A stretch of 5,853 nt of DNA. Origin: an uncultured Prevotellaceae bacterium (lineage in GTDB: Bacteria; Bacteroidota; Bacteroidia; Bacteroidales; Bacteroidaceae). Position numbers and translations under genes: made by a program. The stretch is taken from NCBI GenBank assembly GCA_947306845.1, contig CAMZHP010000222.1, positions 1 through 5,853 on the forward strand, written 5' to 3'. The notes under the pieces are model-generated. The model did not search any database. It was not told the DNA's origin and worked only from the letters and a program-made list of their open reading frames with translations. This document shows, piece after piece, positions 1 to 4,282 of the stretch; within the stretch, counting starts at the first letter, position 1, and every line of letters starts with the position of its first letter.

Positions 1-1799
1 CGGGTGAGCAGGCGGTGCACCATGGTGTCGGGGTAACGGCGGATGGGACTGGTGAAGTGGGTGTAGTAGTCAAAGGCGAGTCCGTAATGCCCTATGTTGT
101 GCACGCTGTAGCGGGCCTTCATCATCGCCCTCAGTGCCACGGTCTGGATGAGGTTCTGCTCGCGGGTGCCGATGCATTCGGTCATCAGGTTGTTGAGGCT
201 CTTCGAGATGGCACCGCGTGTGCCGGAGGTCTTGAGTTTGTAGCCGAACTTCGAGATGACCTCGCGCAGGTTCTCGAGTTTCAGCGGGTCGGGTGAGTCG
301 TGGATACGATAAGGGAGCGTCTTTGCCTTCACCCCCTTGGGCACCTTCCCGATGCTTTCTGCCACCGACCTGTTGGCGAGCAGCATGAACTCCTCGATGA
401 GCTTGTTGGCATCTTTGGATATGTTGAAATAGCAGCGTATGGGTTTTCCTGTATCGTCGATGTCGAAGTGGAGTTCCTCGCGCTCGAAGCGCACGGCGCC
501 ATTGGCGAACCGCTTCTCTCGCAGGATTTTTGCCATCCGGTCGAGGAGGATGAGTTCATCGGCGAACTCTCCCTTGTATCCGCCCTTCGGGGCCTTGGGA
601 GCGGGTTTGCCGGTGCCGTCCACCACGCCGTTGTCTTCCAGGATTTTTTGCACCTCCTCGTAGGCGAAACGGCGGTTGCTGCGGATGACGGTGTGTACGA
701 GCCGCCATTTCAGCACCTCACCTGTGTCGTCCATGACGAAGACGGCACTGTAGCAGAGTTTGTCCTCGTCGGGCCGGAGCGAGCAGATGAAGTTACACAG
801 CCGCTCTGGGAGCATGGGGATAGTGCGGTCGACGAGATAGACGCTGGTGGCCCTGCGCTGTGCCTCCTTGTCGATGACCGACCCTTCCTGCACATAGTGC
901 GACACGTCGGCGATGTGCACGCCGATTTCCCACAGACCGTTGCCCAGAGAGCGCACCGACAGGGCGTCATCGAAGTCTTTGGCATCCTTTGGATCGATGG
1001 TGAAGGTGGTCACGTCGCGGAAGTCCTCGCGCTCCTTCAGGTCGGCTTCGGTGATCTCTGCGGGTATCTTCTCTGCGGCATCCTCTACGTTCTTGGGGTA
1101 TTTGTAGGGTAGTCCGTATTGGGCCAGGATGGCGTGCATCTCCACATTGTTCTCCCCGGTCTTGCCGAGCACGTCGATGACCTCGCCCACGATATTCTTT
1201 GACTCGCGGCTGGGCCATTGGATGATCTTCACCACGGCCTTGTCGCCGGTCTTGCCGCCCTTGAGTTTTTTCTTGGGCACCATGATATCGATGGCGAGGT
1301 TGCTGTCAGTTACCAAAAACGCGAAGTCGCGCTCCACGGTGAGTTTGCCGACAAACGTGTCGCGGGCACGCTCCAGAATCTCGGTCACCATCGCCTCCTT
1401 GATGTGGTTGGCACGGCGGGCGTTGAACGATACTCGCACACGGTCGCCGTCGAGGGCGAACATGGAGTTGCGCTCCGCCACGAAGACGGGCTGACTGCCG
1501 TCAGCAGGGATAAAACTGTTCTTGCCGTTGGCCTTGCGGCGGAAAATGCCTTCCTGCACCTGTCCCTTGAGGTTGAGTTTGTACGAACTCCGTGATGTCT
1601 TGGTCAGGAAGTCGTCCCACGACAGTTCTTCCATCACGTCGATGGCGAGCATCTTGAGTGGATGGGTATCGAGATGCAGTTGCTTGAATATCGTCTGGAA
1701 GGAGAGATCCTCGTTGGGCAGTGACTGGAACAGCGTCACCAGCGCTTCCGTCATCTGCTTCTTGTTCATGCGTTTACCGCCTTTTTTGCCTTTTGCCAT
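1..1799 (-). CDS. rnr: Ribonuclease R (3'-5' exoribonuclease), C-terminus beyond window
   Basis: A processive 3'-5' exoribonuclease of the RNase II/RNB family, which degrades structured RNA in the cytoplasm. The minus strand stays open for 599 codons from ATG at 1799 to the left edge. After a Lys/Gly-rich start (MAKGKKGGKR) come a helical N-terminal segment (about residues 11-70), two cold-shock-like OB regions (about 75-130 and 145-220) and the RNB catalytic domain (from about 250). The motif DPKDAKDFDD supplies the four metal-binding aspartates as D269, D275, D277 and D278, matching D272, D278, D280 and D281 of E. coli RNase R. Near the edge, FTSPIRRYPD (582-591) is the family's RNA-contacting arginine motif. 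Full-length relatives have roughly 700 residues or more, so the end of RNB and the S1 domain lie outside. An alternative start is M11 (1769); M1 is preferred because basic N-termini are common in this family. No Shine-Dalgarno sequence is visible. Identification is firm. Confidence 0.96.
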   Translation of the reverse strand, partial: MAKGKKGGKRMNKKQMTEALVTLFQSLPNEDLSFQTIFKQLHLDTHPLKMLAIDVMEELSWDDFLTKTSRSSYKLNLKGQVQEGIFRRKANGKNSFIPADGSQPVFVAERNSMFALDGDRVRVSFNARRANHIKEAMVTEILERARDTFVGKLTVERDFAFLVTDSNLAIDIMVPKKKLKGGKTGDKAVVKIIQWPSRESKNIVGEVIDVLGKTGENNVEMHAILAQYGLPYKYPKNVEDAAEKIPAEITEADLKEREDFRDVTTFTIDPKDAKDFDDALSVRSLGNGLWEIGVHIADVSHYVQEGSVIDKEAQRRATSVYLVDRTIPMLPERLCNFICSLRPDEDKLCYSAVFVMDDTGEVLKWRLVHTVIRSNRRFAYEEVQKILEDNGVVDGTGKPAPKAPKGGYKGEFADELILLDRMAKILREKRFANGAVRFEREELHFDIDDTGKPIRCYFNISKDANKLIEEFMLLANRSVAESIGKVPKGVKAKTLPYRIHDSPDPLKLENLREVISKFGYKLKTSGTRGAISKSLNNLMTECIGTREQNLIQTVALRAMMKARYSVHNIGHYGLAFDYYTHFTSPIRRYPDTMVHRLLT

Positions 1800-1846
1800 A
1801 GTATTTCGTTTTAATAATTATTCATTAGTAATGGGAATATATTCTT

Positions 1847-1903
1847 TTAAATTGCCATTTCTTTAGTCACCGCTTTTATTGCCCATTCCTTATGTTGCCG
1901 CAT
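1847..1903 (-). other. Possible 18-codon upstream ORF in the rnr leader
   Basis: A short frame reads MRQHKEWAIKAV and ends TKEMAI before TAA at 1847-1849, about 47 nt ahead of the rnr start. It would lie inside the transcript predicted from the promoter at 2022-2052. There is no ribosome-binding site, and a stop sits directly upstream of the ATG. The stretch also contains degenerate repeats of a GGCAA-bearing unit, so the frame may be accidental. A leader peptide is possible but unproven. Confidence 0.12.
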
Positions 1904-1952
1904 TTATTTACCAATTCTAGAGTTGCCTTCTCATTTGATGTGGTAACTGACT

Positions 1953-1974
1953 CCCCCTCTAAGATTAGAGGGGG
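1953..1974. repeat. REP-like GC-rich perfect hairpin
   Basis: The arms CCCCCTCTAA (1953-1962) and TTAGAGGGGG (1965-1974) are perfect inverted complements separated by two bases, so the realistic fold is about nine pairs with a four-base loop. TA and a second run of five G (1977-1981) follow. No T-run follows on either strand, so it is not an intrinsic terminator. Short GC-rich palindromes of this kind are, as far as I know, scattered in multiple copies through Bacteroidetes intergenic regions. Copy number cannot be judged from one window. It falls in the predicted rnr 5' leader, where it could also act as a structured RNA element. Confidence 0.55.
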
Positions 1975-2021
1975 TAGGGGGCGTTGATAATCAGAGTTTG
2001 CAAAACTTACAGATCACTTCA

Positions 2022-2052
2022 CAAAATTAGGAAAAATCGCTTAATATGCAAA
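2022..2052 (-). promoter_or_regulatory. Bacteroidetes-type promoter, probably for rnr
   Basis: Read on the minus strand, TTTG (2052-2049) is followed after exactly 19 bp by TAATTTTG (2029-2022), a perfect match to the Bacteroidetes -33/-7 pair TTTG-N19-21-TAnnTTTG. Transcription would begin near 2015 and run toward rnr, giving an untranslated leader of roughly 215 nt. No other perfect TAnnTTTG occurs on this strand between here and the rnr start codon. Confidence 0.6.
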
Positions 2053-2152
2053 ATATGACGAATCTTTTTCGATGATTTTGCCATCCAATGATGAAAAAAT
2101 CAAGGAAAAATACACCAATTTACAGAAAAGCCCTCACAACCTCTCTTCAGTT

Positions 2153-2248
2153 TCAAATGAACAGGTCATCCATCGTTACTTGTTTCTGGACAATTCCGCT
2201 ATGCTTGCCGTAGGCTTTCTTCCAATAATTGCACCCATACTTTTTCAT
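2153..2248 (-). CDS. Micro-ORF of 31 codons, possible small protein or gene remnant
   Basis: I do not recognise this protein. The frame begins MKKYGCNYWKKAYGKH and ends VTMDDLFI. It is basic and aromatic at the front and acidic at the end. About 18 of 31 codons end in G or C although the surrounding DNA is clearly AT-rich, and it favours AAG, GCC, TAC, GGC, CAG and CTG like the neighbouring genes. The same frame stays open for about 15 codons upstream of the ATG until a TAG inside the hairpin at 2278-2317, so it could be the surviving C-terminal end of a longer decayed gene. No promoter or ribosome-binding site is evident. An overlapping 65-codon plus-strand frame (2072-2269) is the competing interpretation. 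Confidence 0.3.
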   Translation of the reverse strand: MKKYGCNYWKKAYGKHSGIVQKQVTMDDLFI

Positions 2249-2277
2249 ATAATCTGCCGCAAAAAATGAAAATGTAT

Positions 2278-2328
2278 AGAAACGGCAAAATATAATATAC
2301 TATATTCTGCCGTTTCTTGGATTTTTTT
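2278..2328 (+). terminator. Strong hairpin plus T-run, terminator-like
   Basis: Positions 2278-2317 fold into a hairpin whose outer arms are AGAAACGGCA and TGCCGTTTCT. One A-C mismatch follows, then six A/T pairs (2289-2294 with 2301-2306) and a six-base loop. After four bases comes a run of seven T (2322-2328), giving intrinsic-terminator geometry on the plus strand. Read on the minus strand the hairpin is followed only by interrupted T-rich sequence. No confident plus-strand gene ends just before it, so what it would terminate is unclear: perhaps antisense transcription, or the doubtful 65-codon frame ending at 2269. Confidence 0.45.
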
Positions 2329-2341
2329 ATAAAAACGGCAG
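2307..2341 (+). repeat. Second inverted repeat competing with the terminator-like hairpin
   Basis: CTGCCGTTT (2307-2315) is perfectly complementary to AAACGGCAG (2333-2341), forming a nine-pair stem over a 17-base loop that contains the T-run. The left arm is also the right arm of the hairpin at 2278-2317, so the two structures exclude each other. A further CTGCCG at 2254-2259 could pair with the first CGGCA arm (2283-2287). Confidence 0.5.
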
Positions 2342-2501
2342 GTTTGAAGGAATTTTTTGCATCATCTGACTCGTTTTTTTACCAAGGTTTTTAATATGAC
2401 CTTTGTATGCTTCCAATAACGATGGGTATTATTATCTGGGTGAGCAAATCACGGGACCCGTTAGTTTTCATAATGATGTTTTTAAAAAGTTGATTATTAT
2501 G

Positions 2502-2600
2502 TTTTTCCACCTTACAAAATGGAAAAAGGGTGGAAAATCGAAGCCTAATCAACTGAATATCAGAGATCGGCGTGCGGAATACGTTTTCCACCCAATTTCC
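2502..2600. repeat. Three TTTTCCACC repeats upstream of the regulator promoter
   Basis: TTTTCCACC occurs at 2503-2511 (plus), 2529-2537 (minus) and 2584-2592 (plus). The second and third copies match over 17 bases with two differences (2521-2537 on the minus strand, 2584-2600 on the plus strand), following the pattern TTTTCCACCC-N2-TTTCC, and face each other across 46 bp. The third copy ends one base before the -33 element of the operon promoter. Position and repetition suggest regulator-binding sites. Alternatively the minus copy can base-pair with either plus copy as DNA or RNA hairpins, or the stretch is a small dispersed repeat. Confidence 0.5.
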
Positions 2601-2631
2601 TTGTGGACTTCTTAAAATAGCCATACCTTTG
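2601..2631 (+). promoter_or_regulatory. Bacteroidetes-type promoter of the regulator-barrel operon
   Basis: TTG (2601-2603) is followed after 20 bp by TACCTTTG (2624-2631), matching the -33 TTTG (three of four bases) and -7 TAnnTTTG consensus of the Bacteroidetes housekeeping sigma factor. Transcription should start near 2637, about 20 nt ahead of the ATG at 2658, which supports that start codon. The TTTTCCACC copy at 2584-2593 lies directly upstream of the -33 element. Confidence 0.75.
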
Positions 2632-2635
2632 CAGT

Positions 2636-2656
2636 CGAAAACAATAATCATTTTCG
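2636..2656 (+). promoter_or_regulatory. Weak stem-loop in the regulator 5' UTR
   Basis: CGAAAA (2636-2641) and TTTTCG (2651-2656) could pair across a nine-base loop and end one base before the ATG at 2658. The stem is short and mostly A-T, so it may be only marginally stable. It fills almost the whole predicted 5' UTR. Confidence 0.2.
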
Positions 2657-2657
2657 T

Positions 2658-4271
2658 ATGAGAAGGAAGACAGTTGGAATCATCACCGCCATTTTTGTGC
2701 TGTTCTTAGCGTGCGGCATCGGGTGGAACTTGCGTGACTTGCCACAGAAACGTTTGCTCCATGCTGCAGAAGACTTGGTGTTCACGGATGCGGACAGTAC
2801 ATCACGGTTGTTAGCGCAGGTAGACACTACACGGTTGGCAGAAGGCTCACAAATGCTTTATAAGCTTTTGCAGGCTATGATTGATGAAGAACGTTGGTAT
2901 CTGCACCATGCAGACACAGCATCGTGCCTCTCCTCAGACGCTGAGACATGGAATTTCAAGCGCGAAGCGCTCTGTCACGACGTGGACGACAAGGCATTCC
3001 CCGATGACAGTATCCTCTCACGCCTGTATGATTATTATGAGCAAGCAAGTCTCGGCGGTACAAACGATGACAAGGAAACCTTGCGGCGCTTCGGGCGCAT
3101 CTGTTTCGTCCTGAGTCGCCGCCAAAGTGAAAAGAAGCAACCTTCGCAGACAAACCGACTCTTCCATCTGGCCATCCATTGCGCCGAGACCACAGAAGAC
3201 CACGCCCTCGCCTACCGCGCCTATGACAAATTTGCGAATCACTTGTCTCTTTCCCCCTCGGTTCAATCAGAGTTGTGCCAACGCCACGCATTGGAACATT
3301 ATCGTCTGTCGCCAGACCAACCTCGTTGGCTACTGACGATGCTCAACGACTACGGCTTCATGGTACTCCCCAACCCTCCCTTCGACCTGCACCACTTTGG
3401 CGCTTTGGAACACATTACCGACATTGCGGCCAGACATTGCAAAAAGCCTTCATCGCCATCGGTCTTGGATTCCATCTATCAGTGTCTGGATTCACTTTGG
3501 GCACTGCCTCATGTTGACATTTCACCAACATGTGCCTTAAGTATCAAAAAATCAGTTTCCATCATCGGGGATATCACCGTACCTATCGGCATGTATGAGG
3601 AGACTCTTCAGGAGCAAAAAGAAGATTCTACGAAACATAGGCTTCCATCATATGAAAGCGACAAGGAATGGGCTGAACAAGAATTTTCCATCAACCGCGA
3701 CACTTACCTCGCACCTGGCTATGTGAAGAAGTCAGCCTCTCTACAGTCGCACCTGATGATGGCGGTCATTGCCATCCTCTTGCTGGGCCTGCTGCTTCTC
3801 GCCCTCCTCTTTTGGAACTGGCGCACCAAGACGCGACAACAACATCTGGCAGAGCAAATCGCCCAACAGCGCAAAGCGGACCAGTTGGCAGAACGTTTGC
3901 GGCAGAAGGACACCATGATAGCCATGCTGCGTGGACACATCATGGACAAGAGCGAAATCCTCGACATGCTGGAAACTAAGGCTGGCAAGCGCACCATTAT
4001 CAATGCCCGCAATTGGCGCGAGATAGAAATGACCCTCGACACCGCAGACGACAATTTCGTCAGTCGTCTGCGAGCCGAGCACCCTCAATTCAGTGAAGAC
4101 GACATCCGCTTGTGCATGCTTGCTCGGCTACGGCTCTCCAATACCGCCCTGTCTGCTATCTATGTCATCTCCGTCTCTGCTGTTCAGCACCGCAAGCAGA
4201 AACTGAAAAAGGAAGGTTTCGGCATTACCGACCCAGCCGTGACCTTTGACCAGATCATAGCAAACATCTAA
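2658..4271 (+). CDS. Transmembrane one-component regulator: periplasmic helical (TPR-like) domain plus cytoplasmic HTH
   Basis: A complete 537-residue protein with two membrane helices. MRRK and a hydrophobic helix (about 5-23) anchor the N-terminus. Residues 25-364 should be periplasmic and are helical, with a TPR-like stretch around 120-215 (SRLYDYYEQA onward) and eight cysteines. A second helix (about 365-387) is followed by basic RTKTR, placing the rest in the cytoplasm. Next come a probable coiled coil (about 390-435), a conserved-looking linker with W453, and a LuxR/sigma-4-like helix-turn-helix (about 475-520: HPQFSEDDIRLC, then SAVQHRKQKLKKEGFG). This matches a Bacteroidetes family of TPR-membrane-HTH regulators; the ligand is unknown. 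FLAC at 16-19 is a poor lipobox, so a membrane helix is preferred. A consensus promoter about 20 nt upstream supports the start. The barrel gene follows after 11 nt, implying co-transcription and functional coupling. Confidence 0.85.
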   Translation: MRRKTVGIITAIFVLFLACGIGWNLRDLPQKRLLHAAEDLVFTDADSTSRLLAQVDTTRLAEGSQMLYKLLQAMIDEERWYLHHADTASCLSSDAETWNFKREALCHDVDDKAFPDDSILSRLYDYYEQASLGGTNDDKETLRRFGRICFVLSRRQSEKKQPSQTNRLFHLAIHCAETTEDHALAYRAYDKFANHLSLSPSVQSELCQRHALEHYRLSPDQPRWLLTMLNDYGFMVLPNPPFDLHHFGALEHITDIAARHCKKPSSPSVLDSIYQCLDSLWALPHVDISPTCALSIKKSVSIIGDITVPIGMYEETLQEQKEDSTKHRLPSYESDKEWAEQEFSINRDTYLAPGYVKKSASLQSHLMMAVIAILLLGLLLLALLFWNWRTKTRQQHLAEQIAQQRKADQLAERLRQKDTMIAMLRGHIMDKSEILDMLETKAGKRTIINARNWREIEMTLDTADDNFVSRLRAEHPQFSEDDIRLCMLARLRLSNTALSAIYVISVSAVQHRKQKLKKEGFGITDPAVTFDQIIANI

Positions 4272-4282
4272 TCCCATTAAAT

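Larger units (their letters stand above)
1800..2657. other. Divergent intergenic region, AT-rich, 858 bp
   Basis: This spacer separates the divergent starts of rnr and the transmembrane regulator. It is much richer in A+T than the flanking genes and has stops in all frames at short intervals. Two consensus promoters face outward (2022-2052 minus, 2601-2631 plus). Between and around them lie a GC-rich perfect hairpin (1953-1974), a small minus-strand frame with gene-like codon use (2153-2248), overlapping inverted repeats with a T-run (2278-2341) and three TTTTCCACC motifs (2503-2593). Between about 2345 and 2500 I see only AT-rich sequence and one short palindrome, ACGGGACCCGT at 2451-2461. 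No tRNA-like or insertion-sequence structure was found. Confidence 0.8.

Noticed and set aside
300..1112. Plus-strand open frame of 270 codons
   Set aside because: It is exactly antisense to the RNase R RNB domain, whose catalytic motifs are unmistakable on the minus strand. GC-rich third positions create such shadow frames.
1218..1866. Plus-strand open frames of 125 and 114 codons opposite the start of rnr
   Set aside because: Antisense shadows of the RNase R N-terminal and cold-shock regions, with no recognisable domain.
2072..2269. Plus-strand frame of 65 codons with a hydrophobic tail, ending nine bases before the hairpin at 2278
   Set aside because: It has no promoter or ribosome-binding site and no recognisable family, and the opposite strand has better gene-like codon use here. 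Its position just before a terminator-like hairpin is the only point in its favour.
2502..2600. Possible small mobile element bounded by inverted TTTTCCACCC repeats
   Set aside because: No flanking target duplication is visible, the enclosed segment is only 46 bp, and a third copy lies outside, so binding sites or a dispersed repeat are simpler explanations.
2391..2651. Overlapping spacer frames of 86 codons (minus) and 70 codons (plus, 2403-2615)
   Set aside because: The minus frame runs antisense through the consensus promoter at 2601-2631 and the plus frame reaches into it. Both include the TTTTCCACC repeats, and neither resembles a known protein.
2658..2740. Lipoprotein signal for the regulator (FLAC, C19)
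   Set aside because: Phenylalanine at -3 and leucine at -2 fit a lipobox poorly. The protein has a second membrane helix and a cytoplasmic DNA-binding domain, consistent with an uncleaved N-terminal anchor.
3719..4088. Minus-strand frames of 111 and 115 codons
   Set aside because: Shadows of the second membrane helix, coiled coil and HTH linker of the regulator.
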